Below, one piece after another: positions 40,350-49,296 of a stretch of DNA of 64,000 nucleotides; the first letter of the stretch is position 1, and every line of letters begins with the position of its first letter. The stretch comes from Nonomuraea polychroma (GTDB lineage: Bacteria; Actinomycetota; Actinomycetes; Streptosporangiales; Streptosporangiaceae). A program made the translations under genes and the position numbers. Location of the stretch: assembly GCF_004011505.1 (NCBI RefSeq), contig NZ_SAUN01000001.1, forward strand, positions 3,906,001-3,970,000. The letters are read 5' to 3'. The notes beneath the pieces were generated by a model. It was not told where the DNA came from. It saw only the letters and a list, made by a program, of their open reading frames with translations, and searched no databases.

Positions 40350-42078
40350 CATCGAGATCCACGCGGTGAACGTCCTGGTCATCGGCTCCGGCGCGGCCGG
40401 GCTGCGGGCGGCGATCGCCGCCGCCGAGGCGGGATGCGAGGTGCTCATCGTCGGCAAGCGCGCCAGGACGGACGCCCACACCGTCCTCGCCGCCGGCGGC
40501 ATCAACGCCGTCCTGGGCACCCGGGACCCGCAGGACACCTGGGAACAACACTTCGCCGACACCTACAAGGAGGGCTACGGCCTCGGGGACCCGGCGATGA
40601 TCGAGATCCTGGCCCGCGAGGCGCCCGAGGCGATCCGTGAGCTCGCCGACTGGGGCACCCCTTTCACCCGTCTCCCCGACGGCCGGCTGGACCAGCGCTT
40701 CTTCGGCGCGCACACCTATCGCCGCACCTGTTTCGCCGGTGACTGGACCGGCCGTGCCGTACTCGAGACTCTCGCGCGCAGGAGCGCGGGCATCGCGATG
40801 CGTGAGCGCTTCTACGTCTCCGGCCTGCTGCACGCCGACGGCGAGTGCTTCGGCGCCTTCGGCTTCGACCTGGACACCGGGACCAGGACCGCCATCTATG
40901 CCGACGCCGTGGTGCTGGCCGCGGGCGGGCACACGCGGTTGTGGCGGCGCAGTTCCTCACGCCGCGACGAGAACACCGGCGACGGCATGAGCCTGGCTCT
41001 GCGCGCGGGCTGCCGGCTGGCGGACCTGGAGCTGGTGCAGTTCCACCCCACCGGGATGGTCCATCCGGAAGAGGTGGCCGGCACCCTGGTCACCGAGGCG
41101 GTGCGCGGTGAGGGCGGACGGCTGTACAACGCGCTCGGCGAACGGTTCATGACCGCCTACGACCCCGAGCGCATGGAGTTGTCCACCCGTGACCGGGTCG
41201 CCCTGGCCTGCTACACCGAGATCACCGAGGGCCGCTCCGGACCGAACGGCGGGATTTTTCTCGATATTTCCCACCAGGACAAGGCTCTGATCTTGGAACG
41301 GCTGCCGCGCATGTACCGGCAGTTCCTCGAACACCAGCTCCTCGACATCTCCACCACCCCCATGGAGGTCGCGCCCACCGCGCACTACTCCATGGGCGGC
41401 GTGGTCGTCGATGCCGAGACCACCGCCACCGACCTGACCGGCCTGTACGCCGCCGGCGAGGTCACCGCGGGCCTGCACGGCGCCAACCGGCTCGGCGGTA
41501 ACTCACTCACCGAGACCGTGGTCTTCGGCCGCCGCGCCGGCCAGGCGGCGGCCGCCTGGGCCAGGGACAGGACCACCATCAGCCGCCCCTCCGCCGTCGT
41601 CACCGCAGTCAACGAAGCGCTCCTCGGGCTGGTCAAGCGTGGCGGCGAGTTCGCCCGGCCGATCCAGCGCGACCTGCGCACCCTCATGTGGCAGCGCTGC
41701 GGCGTGGTCCGCGACGAGGACGGGCTGAAGCAAGCCCTGGCCGGCATCGAGGCCCTGACCGAACGAGCGCGGGACGTGGACGTCTCGCCCACCGCCGAAG
41801 GCTACGAGGACCTCGCGCATCTGCTCGACCTGCGGGCGGCGCTGCTCGTGGCCGAGGCGACCGTCCTGGGGGCCATCGCCCGCCGGGAGACCCGAGGCTG
41901 TCACAACCGCAGCGACTATCCGGCCTTGGACGAGACGCTGACCAGAACGCTGGAAGTGTCCTCGACCGAGTCGGGACTCCGGCTCGCCAGCCGCGCCGTG
42001 CTCAAGCCCGCCCCGGAGCTCGCCCGCCTCGTGGAACGCACGGCCGACCTCGAATCCACCGGGCGGCTGGTCGAGTGA
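40333..42078 (+). CDS. FAD-dependent succinate dehydrogenase/fumarate reductase-like flavoprotein
   Basis: 581 residues from ATG 40333, inside the end of the cytochrome b gene (17-bp overlap, translational coupling). The FAD fold is VLVIGSGAAGLRAAIAAAEA; then HTVLAAGGINAVLG, LELVQFHPTGM, TEAVRGEGGRLYN, ELSTRDRVALACYTEI, VAPTAHYSMGGVVV and GLHGANRLGGNSLTETVVFG. These are the full signatures of the SdhA/FrdA/L-aspartate oxidase superfamily, including the FHPTG and STRD catalytic regions. An iron-sulfur subunit gene is missing next to it. The substrate may be fumarate, succinate, aspartate or another acid. Confidence 0.88.
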   Translation: MPINTDIEIHAVNVLVIGSGAAGLRAAIAAAEAGCEVLIVGKRARTDAHTVLAAGGINAVLGTRDPQDTWEQHFADTYKEGYGLGDPAMIEILAREAPEAIRELADWGTPFTRLPDGRLDQRFFGAHTYRRTCFAGDWTGRAVLETLARRSAGIAMRERFYVSGLLHADGECFGAFGFDLDTGTRTAIYADAVVLAAGGHTRLWRRSSSRRDENTGDGMSLALRAGCRLADLELVQFHPTGMVHPEEVAGTLVTEAVRGEGGRLYNALGERFMTAYDPERMELSTRDRVALACYTEITEGRSGPNGGIFLDISHQDKALILERLPRMYRQFLEHQLLDISTTPMEVAPTAHYSMGGVVVDAETTATDLTGLYAAGEVTAGLHGANRLGGNSLTETVVFGRRAGQAAAAWARDRTTISRPSAVVTAVNEALLGLVKRGGEFARPIQRDLRTLMWQRCGVVRDEDGLKQALAGIEALTERARDVDVSPTAEGYEDLAHLLDLRAALLVAEATVLGAIARRETRGCHNRSDYPALDETLTRTLEVSSTESGLRLASRAVLKPAPELARLVERTADLESTGRLVE

Positions 42079-42141
42079 CGCGATCGTCACCGACCGGCCC
42101 CCGGCTCACACAAAGAGAAAGAAATTAAGGAGATCTCAACC

Positions 42142-42981
42142 ATGATCCTGGTAACCGGTGCCACCGGAAACGTCGGTTCCCACGTCGTCCGCCAACTCCT
42201 GGAGGAGGGTGAGAAGGTCCGTGTCCTGACCCGCAACCCCAGCGGCCATGCCTTTGCGGACCAGGTCCAGGTCGTGACCGGCGACCTGACCCGGCCGGAG
42301 ACCCTGCCTGAGGCACTGTCCGGCATCGAGCGGGCCTTCCTGTTCCCCGTCCTCCAGGGCATCGACGGATTCCTCGACGTGGCCAAGCGAGCCGGCCTGC
42401 GCCATGTCGTGATGCTGTCCTCGGTGTCGGTCACGTGGCCCGAGCCCGGCTGGGTCGGCGAGGTGCACCTGCGGCTCGAACGATCCGTCCAAGCGTCCGG
42501 GTTGGCGTGGACCTTCGTGCGGCCCGACGGGCTTCCGACCAACGACCTGGTCTGGGCGCCCCAGATCATCGAGGGCGATGTCGTGCGCGGCCGGTACGGC
42601 GAGGCCGCGACGGCCCCGGTCGACCCGCGCGACATCGCCGCGGTCGCCGTCCGCAGCCTCCTCGATGGGCGTGCCGGCGAGGGGTACTCGGTGACCGGAC
42701 CGCAGTCGCTGACCCAGATCGACCGCCTGCGCATCATCGCGGAGACCCTCGGGCGGCCGTTGCGGTGGGAGGAGCAGTCCGAGGACTGGTTCCGGGACCA
42801 GATGGCCCGCCACGGCATGCCCGCTGCGGGGATCGACGATTACGTCGACGCGCTCACCGCGAGAGTCGGCAAGACCGCGGAGGTCCTGCCGACGGTCGAA
42901 CAGGTCACCGGCCGACCGCCCTTCACCTACGCACAGTGGGTCGCCGACCACGCCGCCGCCTTCGGCGCAGCGCCGGCTTGA
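42142..42981 (+). CDS. NmrA-type NAD(P)-binding protein
   Basis: 279 residues with AAGGAG before the ATG. MILVTGATGNVGSHVVRQLL is the nucleotide-binding turn, VRVLTRNPSG the usual second strand, and HVVMLSSVSV and RPDGLPTNDLVWAPQI follow the NmrA/atypical-SDR pattern, without the SDR catalytic YxxxK. Such proteins act as NADPH-dependent reductases or as redox sensors. It is in the same direction as the cytochrome/flavoprotein genes, 63 bases downstream, and may be part of their transcript. Confidence 0.85.
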   Translation: MILVTGATGNVGSHVVRQLLEEGEKVRVLTRNPSGHAFADQVQVVTGDLTRPETLPEALSGIERAFLFPVLQGIDGFLDVAKRAGLRHVVMLSSVSVTWPEPGWVGEVHLRLERSVQASGLAWTFVRPDGLPTNDLVWAPQIIEGDVVRGRYGEAATAPVDPRDIAAVAVRSLLDGRAGEGYSVTGPQSLTQIDRLRIIAETLGRPLRWEEQSEDWFRDQMARHGMPAAGIDDYVDALTARVGKTAEVLPTVEQVTGRPPFTYAQWVADHAAAFGAAPA

Positions 42982-43004
42982 CCGATAGGCGGCACCCGCC
43001 GGCC

Positions 43005-43034
43005 GCCGGGCGCGTCCCGAGGGACGCGCCCGGC
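43005..43034. terminator. Strong intrinsic terminator
   Basis: GCCGGGCGCGTCCC-GA-GGGACGCGCCCGGC, a perfect 14-bp stem with a 2-base loop, 24 bases after the NmrA-type gene. It likely ends the 39-43 kb transcript. Confidence 0.75.
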
Positions 43035-43070
43035 AGCCAGGGACGCGGCTGGATCGCCGTTCGGCTCACC

Positions 43071-43116
43071 CCTTCGGAAAGGCTAAATCCTTCAGAACGG
43101 CTCAATCCTTCAGGAA
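43071..43116 (+). repeat. 18-bp tandem repeat, 2.5 copies
   Basis: CCTTCGGAAAGGCTAAAT, CCTTCAGAACGGCTCAAT and a partial CCTTCAGGAA follow each other without gaps. The function is unknown; it lies between a terminator and a broken sigma-factor gene. Confidence 0.6.
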
Positions 43117-43284
43117 GAGAGAAGTACGGCGAAGACGTGGAAGACGAGGCGGCCGCCGGGGGTGGTGGTCCCAGGCGTTCGTGCCGGCTGGTGCAGCCGA
43201 TCTCGCGCTTGCGCAGGTCACCCACCATGGTGATGAGGTCGTGAAGGCAGCGGCCGTAGCTGGGCCTGGCTCGGGCAGACTACT

Positions 43285-43833
43285 TCACGAGGGCGGCGGG
43301 CATCGACGTGCCGGCGGGAGCGGTGTGCGAGCTGGCGGACGGCCGCGGGGGCTCTTGCCGACGGCGTCGGCGATCTCGTCGTAGCCGATAGCGAAGGCCT
43401 CGCGCAGCACGAACACGGCGCGCTCGGTCGGCGACAGCGTCTCCAGGACGAGCATGAGCGCCATCGACATGCTCTCGGCGAGCTCGATGTCCTCGGCCAC
43501 GTCCGGCGCGGTGAGCAGCGGCTCAGGCAGCCAGGGGCCGACGTAGGACTCCTTGCGGCGCTTCATGGCGCGCAGCCGGTCCAGGGCCCGCCGGATGGCG
43601 AGCGGGACCAGGTAGGCCCGCTGGTCCGGCACTGCGTCGAGATCGACGCCCGACCATCGCAGCCAGGTCTCCCGCAGAACATCTTCGGCATCGGCGGCCG
43701 AGCCGAGCATCTCGTAGGCGACGGTGAACAGCAGGTTGGGATGGACGACGAACGCCTCGGTGGTGCGGTCCGTCTGGTCGCTGCCCTTACATATTGCTGG
43801 CCTTCCACGCTGATCTCGACGGCGCCTGCACAC
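43285..43833 (-). pseudogene. ECF sigma factor (SigJ/ECF41-like), broken
   Basis: The sigma-70 regions are clear: HPNLLFTVAYEMLGSAADAE (region 2 start), DVLRETWLRW, YLVPLAIRRALDRLRAMKRR, and region 4 LSPTERAVFVLREAFAIGYD, EIADAVGKSP. At GKSP a run of five C puts the frame off; in the next frame the expected AAVRQLAHRSRRHVDARRPR continues for a short way and then stops. The C-terminal SnoaL-like domain normal for this group is absent. A separate piece of such a domain lies at 52543-52715. Confidence 0.7.
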
Positions 43834-43957
43834 AAGATGCCGATCCCGCCGGCTTGTGTCAACCGCCGCTGGTGGCCTACATCACACCTCGGCAGTGTCA
43901 CAGGAATCGGGCCGGAACCGCCACATGGTCGTAAGTACAACAACGTCAGGAGAGAAC

Positions 43958-44683
43958 ATGACCTCAGTATTGATCACTGGAGCGAACAAAGGCCTGGGCT
44001 ACGAGACCGCGCGCAGGCTCGGAGAGCTGGGCTGGAGGGTCTTCCTCGGCTCACGCGACGAGGGCCGGGGAAGGGCCGCCGCGCAGAAGCTGGCCGCCGA
44101 CGGCGCACACGTCATCATGGTCCCCTTGGACGTGACCTCGGAGGAGTCGGTGGCCGGGGCTGTGCGGCAAGTCCGGGAGCACACCGACCGGATCGACGTG
44201 CTGATCAACAACGCCGGCACGCCCGGCGGCGGTGTCAACCCGGCGGACGCGACGGCCAAGGACATCCACGCCGTCTACGACACCAACGTGTACGGGCCGG
44301 TCCGGGTCACGAACGCGTTCCTGCCGCTGTTGCAGGCGGCCGATAACCCGCGGGTGGTGATGGTCACAGGCGCCGGTGGGTCTATCGCGTTCGTGACCGA
44401 CCCCGGGCAAGCCGTCTCGAAGATGTACGAACTCGCCTACACCTCGTCGAAGGCGGCACTGAACATGATCACCGTCCGATACGCTCAGGCGCTGCCGGCC
44501 ATCAAGTTCAACGCCGTGACCCCCGGCGAGGTCGCCAACGGCAGGTTTCCCGCCACCGACATGAACCCCGTGGGCGTGTTGACGGTCACCGAGGGCAGTG
44601 ATCCGATCATCGATCGCGCGACGCTCGCCTCTGACGGGCCAACCGGGACCTTCATCGACCGCCTCGGCCCCATCGCCTGGTAA
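43958..44683 (+). CDS. Short-chain dehydrogenase/reductase
   Basis: 241 residues from ATG 43958 (AGGAGAG upstream). Classical SDR features: TSVLITGANKGLGYETARRL (TGxxxGxG), DVLINNAGTPGG (NNAG), and the catalytic YTSSK with the Ser upstream in VMVTGAGGS. It ends GTFIDRLGPIAW. Probably an NADPH-dependent carbonyl reductase; the substrate cannot be told. It stands divergent from the broken sigma factor, and relatives of that sigma group often sit beside oxidoreductases they control. Confidence 0.88.
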   Translation: MTSVLITGANKGLGYETARRLGELGWRVFLGSRDEGRGRAAAQKLAADGAHVIMVPLDVTSEESVAGAVRQVREHTDRIDVLINNAGTPGGGVNPADATAKDIHAVYDTNVYGPVRVTNAFLPLLQAADNPRVVMVTGAGGSIAFVTDPGQAVSKMYELAYTSSKAALNMITVRYAQALPAIKFNAVTPGEVANGRFPATDMNPVGVLTVTEGSDPIIDRATLASDGPTGTFIDRLGPIAW

Positions 44684-44795
44684 ACATCCCAGAACGGAGA
44701 GACAGACGGGCAAAGGCTGGTTCGTCACAGGCTCCTGACCACCACCGCCAACCGCAAGGCGATCGACCGGATCCCCATCGAAACCCCGCGCACAG

Positions 44796-45290
44796 CGGCA
44801 GCTGTTCGGGGAGCAGCCCGATGACCTGTGGCTGTGGGTCGAGACCGGCGAGCGCTGGTAGGCCCAGAACCTGAACACGGCCACGGCCACGGCCACGAAG
44901 GCCGACCAGCACGTGGCCGCGGTGAAGGCGTCCGCGGCAAGCAACACGGTCATCCTGGCGCTGGCCGATGAGCTGGCCGCGGGCACGATCGAGGCGACGC
45001 CGACCAAGTCGGACCTGGAACTGGGCGTGCAGACCTTGGCCGACGCGCTGGCCCGGCAGGCGAACCCGTTCCCGGACGCGTCCCCGGCGCAGGTCCGCCA
45101 CCCGCTGACGGCCGGCGACACCGATGAGACGTGGTGGCCGTGGCTGATGGGCCTGGTGGTGGGCAGGGTCGCCCCGGGCGAGTGGGACGTCGTGGTGATC
45201 GATGACCGTCTGGTGGAGGGGCTGGACGCCGGCGGGAACCCGGTCTACCCGGTCTGCCGCCGCGCGGCCGAGGCGATCCGCCCGCGATAG
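44796..45290 (+). pseudogene. Second copy of the recombinase companion gene, broken
   Basis: RQLFGEQPDDLWLWVETGER and everything from VAAVKASAASNTVILALADE to the end match the companion protein at 31753-32562. At 44858 a CAG codon has become TAG (ERW-stop-AQNL), and the first 100 residues are missing. ATG and GTG codons after the stop could start a 125-residue remnant. It ends 44 bases before the stop of the convergent serine recombinase. Just upstream, GKGWFVTGS (near 44710) looks like a scrap of an SDR start. Confidence 0.7.
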
Positions 45291-45334
45291 CTCCGCGTTC
45301 AGCCGTACCCCGGGCGTTGACGGGGCCGGGCCCG

Positions 45335-46195
45335 TCAGGTCGCGCTCTGCTGGTCGTGGTCGCGCAGCATGCGCAGGACGGTCGCGGCCGAGGGGTGACC
45401 GCCCTTTTTCGCGCCGCTGGTGATGACGAGGCGGGCGGCGATGTCGCGCAGGCTGAGGTTCTGGCCGCGCAGGTGCAGGGCCATGGCGAGCATGTTCTCG
45501 TCGGTGACGGCGGCGCCGCCGATGGCCTTGCCGCGGGCGCGGGCGGATTCGTGGCCTTCCAGGGTGCGGTCGCGGATGTACTCGCGTTCCATCCCCGACA
45601 GCGCGGCCAGCACGGTGAACACCACGCCCGAGGGGTCGTGGGAGCCCTGCAGCTCGCCGGTGAGGAACTCCAGGCCGATGTCGGCGGCGCGCAGCTGCTC
45701 GGCGAGGGCGGCCAGGTCGAGGCCGCGGCCGAGCCGTTTGTGCTCGTGCACCACGAGCGTGACCGCCACGCCCGCCGCGCGCAGTTCCCGGGCCAGGGTG
45801 ACGGCCTTGTCGAGCTCGGGGCGGATGGTGGCGCGGGTGGAGATCTTCTCGGCGAAGACGCGGGTGACGCCGGCGGCCTTGAGCGCGTCGAGCTGGGTGT
45901 CCAGGGACTGGCGAAGAGTGGAGGCGCGGGCGTAGCCGATCCGCGCGTGCCCGGCCGGTTCGGCGTCGGCCGTGGCAGGGCGGGGCAGTTCGATCCACAG
46001 TGCGCCCGGCTTGCGGATGGCCGGAGTGGGGACGTTGAGCGCCTTGGCGAACGCGGGCACGAGCCGGAAGCGGGCGGTGTGGTACTGGACGGCGACCTTG
46101 CCCTTGCCGGTTCGGCAGGGGGAGCTGGCCGGGGCAGCGCAGGAGGTCATCGGGCAGGCGTGGGCCTCCACGCGGAGGAACTCGTCGTCGTACAC
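45335..46195 (-). CDS. Serine recombinase/resolvase, 286 aa
   Basis: An N-terminal extension of about 85 residues with a few cysteines (HACPMTSCAAPASSPC) precedes the resolvase domain: ARIGYARASTLRQSLDTQLD with the catalytic Ser in YARAS, FAEKISTRATIRPELD, VHEHKRLGRGLDLAALAEQL, SGMEREYIRDRTLEGHESAR, and a C-terminal helix-turn-helix LRDIAARLVITSGAKKGGHP. Serine recombinases resolve cointegrates or invert DNA through a phosphoserine link. The iterated GTTTCATAGG sites upstream (46205-46316) are its probable recombination site. Confidence 0.85.
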   Translation of the reverse strand: MYDDEFLRVEAHACPMTSCAAPASSPCRTGKGKVAVQYHTARFRLVPAFAKALNVPTPAIRKPGALWIELPRPATADAEPAGHARIGYARASTLRQSLDTQLDALKAAGVTRVFAEKISTRATIRPELDKAVTLARELRAAGVAVTLVVHEHKRLGRGLDLAALAEQLRAADIGLEFLTGELQGSHDPSGVVFTVLAALSGMEREYIRDRTLEGHESARARGKAIGGAAVTDENMLAMALHLRGQNLSLRDIAARLVITSGAKKGGHPSAATVLRMLRDHDQQSAT

Positions 46196-46204
46196 CCCGG
46201 AAGT

Positions 46205-46316
46205 GTTTCATAGGAACGTTTCAGACAGCCATCCATTTGCACCGACTTATGAAACAGCGTTCGCCCTGGACGCGTCCGGCCGGAGGCGGGGTTTCATAGG
46301 TTTCCACCTATGAAAC
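46205..46316. repeat. Res-like site: iterated GTTTCATAGG / CCTATGAAAC
   Basis: GTTTCATAGG at 46205-46214, CTTATGAAAC at 46246-46255, and the close palindrome GTTTCATAGG-TTTCCA-CCTATGAAAC at 46291-46316. Paired inverted sites directly before a resolvase start are the usual form of a res/operator region; binding would also repress the gene. Confidence 0.65.
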
Positions 46317-46539
46317 ACTGCGTTGTCGTCGTCGACCCTCCAAGGCTCACGCGGATATCAGGCTCGCGATCGCTGTAAGAGGAGAAACGGTTCCGTTGCA
46401 GGTCCACCCCCGCGCCCTGGCCAAGAGCGCGGTTGGGTGTGAACCGCGTCCTCGAGGACAGATCTCATTCCACCAGAACGGTCCCCCCGAAGGCGGTACG
46501 GCCCTGCCCGAGGTCACAGATGACGGCGGCGCCGCGCCG

Positions 46540-46833
46540 GACTACTGGCGCCACACCTTCATCCCCACCCACACCCCCAGCGGCCGACCGATCACCATCG
46601 GCCCGAAAGTCGCCAGCTTCGACCAGAAGATCCCACTCCTGCTCACCGGCGAGGCCATCGCACCCGTGACGGCCCAAGCCAGACGCCTGGCGCCACACCC
46701 CGGCATCGCCTACCCGCTCATCCGCGACGCACCACTCGCCCGTTTCGCGCTTGTCTGGCGCACCGCCGCCGAAACCGATCTCATCCGAACCTTTGCCAGC
46801 GTCGTCACCGAGCTGGGCCCGATAGTCCTATGA
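46540..46833 (+). pseudogene. LysR-type regulator, C-terminal relic
   Basis: HTFIPTHTPSGRPITIGPKV, LLLTGEAIAPVTAQARRLAP, GIAYPLIRDAPLARFALVWR and the end TDLIRTFASVVTELGP are the last part of a LysR substrate-binding domain. The DNA-binding half is missing and no start codon with ribosome binding site belongs to it. Confidence 0.65.
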
Positions 46834-46915
46834 CGTCGGCGCGGCCCCGCCAACCCCGGAGACTCTGATGTGCTGATGTCCTACCCGGCGGGCAGGATGG
46901 GCGCGGGAGGTACAG

Positions 46916-47314
46916 ATGAGCGACATCGCGGACGTTCCACCCGCCGTTGTGGGCCGGCTCCGGGTGATCTGCGGGGAGCTGCCCGAGGCGTACGAGGAGC
47001 CGGCGTGGATCGGCCTGCGGTGGCGGATTCGCCGGCGGACGTTCCTGCACGTCTACACCACCGACGGGAGGGGGTCGGCGTACATCGATATGGACGATCC
47101 GGCCATCCTGATGACCTTCCGGGCGCCGCCCGGGGAGTTGGCCGCGCTGGCGCATGCCGGCCCTCCGTTCTTCCGGGCCGACTGGGGTGTGAATGTCGTG
47201 GGAATGGTGCTGGACGACGAGACGGACTGGGTCGAGGTTGCCGAGCTGGTGACGGACAGCTATCGCGTGCAGGCGCCCCGCCGCCTCGCGTTCCGGCTGA
47301 AGGCAGGTGGATGA
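46916..47314 (+). CDS. MmcQ/YjbR-like protein, 132 aa
   Basis: GGGAGG precedes the ATG. MSDIADVPPAVVGRLRVICG, ELPEAYEEPAWIGLRWRIRR, TFLHVYTTDGRGSAYIDMDD and FFRADWGVNVVGMVLDDETD, then WVEVAELVTDSYRVQAPRRL follow the MmcQ/YjbR (CyaY-like, double-wing) pattern. The family has a DNA-binding-like fold but no firm function. Complete and isolated among relics. Confidence 0.8.
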   Translation: MSDIADVPPAVVGRLRVICGELPEAYEEPAWIGLRWRIRRRTFLHVYTTDGRGSAYIDMDDPAILMTFRAPPGELAALAHAGPPFFRADWGVNVVGMVLDDETDWVEVAELVTDSYRVQAPRRLAFRLKAGG

Positions 47315-47443
47315 ACCGCCGGCTACCTCCCCACGTTGCCGCTTATCCAGGTTCGGTGCTGAGAAACATTCCTATTCACGGTGGGATAGGTCGGGTTGCC
47401 GCACTGGCCAGAGATATTTCAGGAGACGATTCCGATGACGACA

Positions 47444-47729
47444 TCACCCAGTGCCGCATGCTCCGGCCGTCTGGCCGGATTTGCGGGTGCAGTTCATCCC
47501 GGGCGTGATCGGCTTCACGAACTGGTAGATGCCTTCGCAGGTCCACCGCGGCGTGACATCGAGGAAGACCTCGCGTCGTTCGTTGGGGAAGCCCGCATTG
47601 CTGGTCTTTCCGTAGCCGGTCGTGACTACCTCGCCGGTCGGCACCGCGCCCTGGCTGGGCAGTGCGGGTGCGATGAGGGGCTCCGACAGATGGGCTGGTC
47701 AAGCGCAGGATCGCGAGATCGCCGTCCAT
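47444..47729 (-). pseudogene. Trypsin-like serine protease relic
   Basis: MDGDLAILRLTSP (region of the catalytic Asp) in one frame and TGEVVTTGYGKTSNAGFPNE, REVFLDVTPRWTCEGIYQF, CTRKSGQTAGACGTG in the next correspond to the middle of a chymotrypsin-fold protease. The nucleophile motif GDSGGP is cut at its first residues, and the His part is missing. A frameshift separates the two pieces near 47650. Confidence 0.55.
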
Positions 47730-47744
47730 TGCCGGGACGCGCCT

Positions 47745-48509
47745 TCACTCGGTTCGGGCACCGGCCTCGAGTACGGTGAGGTCGCGGACCGCATACCGGT
47801 GATGCTCGGCCTCTTCCTTGCACACCACCGTGAGGCAACGGCGCACGACGTACTCCTTGTCCGGGTAGGGGTCGGCCGGCTTGCGACCACATACCCGGTC
47901 GAGCTCGGCCTCGGTGAGCTCGTCGACGACCCGGCGCATCGTGGCCATGCGGGCGAGCCGCGGCGCGAGTACCTCGTCGAGCGTCGGGGTGGCATCGAGG
48001 GTGAGCCCGAGCTTCGCCGATGCTTCGGCCGGCATCCCGCCGCCAGGAAGGCCCAACGGGTGGTACGGCGCGTCCTCCTCGAGCACGGCGTTGCCGATCC
48101 AGGCATCGCTGGCCATCAGCAGATGCCGCTGCGTCTCGACGAACGACCACTCGCCGTCGACCTGCTCGTGCAGCTTCGCCTCGGGTAGGCGCCTGGCGCG
48201 GTCGAGCGTCTCCTCCCATTGCTTCTCGATGGCATCCCAAGCGGCCCGGTATTCGGCGGCGGACGTGGCCTCACGGGCCAGCACCCGGTTGGGATGCAGC
48301 CGGTCGAGCTCGGCCTCGACGTAGGCGGTCACGTCGACGTCGTTGACAACGACACGCTCGAAGCTGCCACCGAGGGAGACGTTGCCCCCATAGCAGTCCA
48401 CGATCTTCAGGCCGGTGACGTCGCAATCGCGAATCTCGAGGCCGGAGAGGTCGCACAGGTGGATGCGGGCACCACGGAACTGGTCACTTTGGGTGTATTC
48501 AGCAGGCAT
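47745..48509 (-). CDS. DinB-like protein with pentapeptide-type N-terminus
   Basis: 254 residues from ATG 48509. Residues 1-60 (FRGARIHLCDLSGLEIRDCD, VTGLKIVDCYGGNVSLGG) show the A(D/N)LxG-like repeat of a short pentapeptide segment. The rest is a DinB-type four-helix bundle with the metal-binding histidine region EWSFVETQRHLLMASDAWIG and the end CKEEAEHHRYAVRDL. Such DUF664/DinB proteins bind a divalent metal and include mycothiol-dependent enzymes. The start is moderately sure because the ribosome binding site is weak. Confidence 0.78.
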   Translation of the reverse strand: MPAEYTQSDQFRGARIHLCDLSGLEIRDCDVTGLKIVDCYGGNVSLGGSFERVVVNDVDVTAYVEAELDRLHPNRVLAREATSAAEYRAAWDAIEKQWEETLDRARRLPEAKLHEQVDGEWSFVETQRHLLMASDAWIGNAVLEEDAPYHPLGLPGGGMPAEASAKLGLTLDATPTLDEVLAPRLARMATMRRVVDELTEAELDRVCGRKPADPYPDKEYVVRRCLTVVCKEEAEHHRYAVRDLTVLEAGARTE

Positions 48510-48813
48510 CGGGACAGTTTCCCGTATCCGTCCCGCCCGCGCCAGTGAATGGCACAACGTGAGGGTTGCGTGTTGCGTCCGGGCGGGGCAGTGCGGGATC
48601 GAGCGTCTTGGCGAGCGCTCGACGATCGATCTTGCCCGCGCGGTTGAGAGGCATCTCGTCCAGCCAGACGTAGACGCGTGGAATCATCGGCGCGGGTAGC
48701 CAACTACCCAGTTGGCTCGTGAGCAGCTCGTCGGGTCGCCGTTCGCCGACCAGATAGGCGACGATGGCCGCGCCGCCCGGGTTCTCGTGGCTTGTGTCTT
48801 CGATGGCGGCACG
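48499..48813 (-). pseudogene. Adenylation-domain C-terminal relic (NRPS/acyl-CoA ligase type)
   Basis: PGGAAIVAYLVGERRPDELL, SWLPAPMIPRVYVWLDEMPL, NRAGKIDRRALAKTL are the last part of an AMP-binding enzyme; the invariant lysine lies in NRAGKIDRRAL. The large N-terminal part and any carrier domain are missing. The frame end overlaps the start region of the DinB-like gene. Confidence 0.65.
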
Positions 48814-49296
48814 ACGCTCACGATCACAAAGCGCTGTGCCAAGTCCTGCTTGATCCGCTCGGCCCAGGCGGAGACCGCAAGTTCCAGCACACGGTCTACG
48901 ACCGCGATGCTGACCGGCCCGCTGTCCTCACCGGCCACGACCGCCGTCGAAGACGCCGTACTCCTCTTCGACGGCGTCTTCCTCCTGCGGCCAGAACTCA
49001 TCGACCAATGGGATCTGCGGATCTTCGTGTCCGTCGACTTCGAGCAGACCATAGATCGCGCCCTGACCCGCAGCATGGCGATGGCCGGATCCGCCGATGC
49101 CGCCGAGATCGAACGGTCCTGGCGCCACCGCTACATCCCATCCCAACAGCTCTACTTCGCGACAGCCCGCCCGACCGATCACGCTGACATCATCGTGTAC
49201 AACGATCAGCTCCACGAGCCGACCTGGGACATCCGATCCGCGCGCCCCGGAACGACCGGGGATCGGCATGAACTCGTCCTCAGGCGGCCAGACTGA
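48814..49296 (+). pseudogene. Uridine kinase-like P-loop protein, broken
   Basis: LLDPLGPGGDRKFQHTVYDR in one frame and VLLFDGVFLLRPELIDQWDL, RIFVSVDFEQTIDRALTRSM, RYIPSQQLYFATARPTDHAD, IIVYNDQLHEPTWDIR in another are the latter two-thirds of a uridine/nucleoside kinase. The Walker A region at the N-terminus is missing and the frame changes near 48950. The 3' end runs into the Tn3 transposase gene (17-bp convergent overlap). Confidence 0.65.

Noticed and set aside
38943..40562. Open frame of 539 codons on the minus strand
   Set aside because: Antisense to the cytochrome b gene; no ribosome binding site or domain.
44652..46211. Open frame of 519 codons on the minus strand
   Set aside because: Out-of-frame shadow of the serine recombinase and antisense to the companion relic; Arg/His/Pro-rich.
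49230..49285. Possible left terminal repeat of the Tn3 element (GGGGATCGGCATGAACTC...)
   Set aside because: Only GGGG and a short AACTC match the right end; the conserved AAGCTACGGCGAGCCGCAA part is absent.
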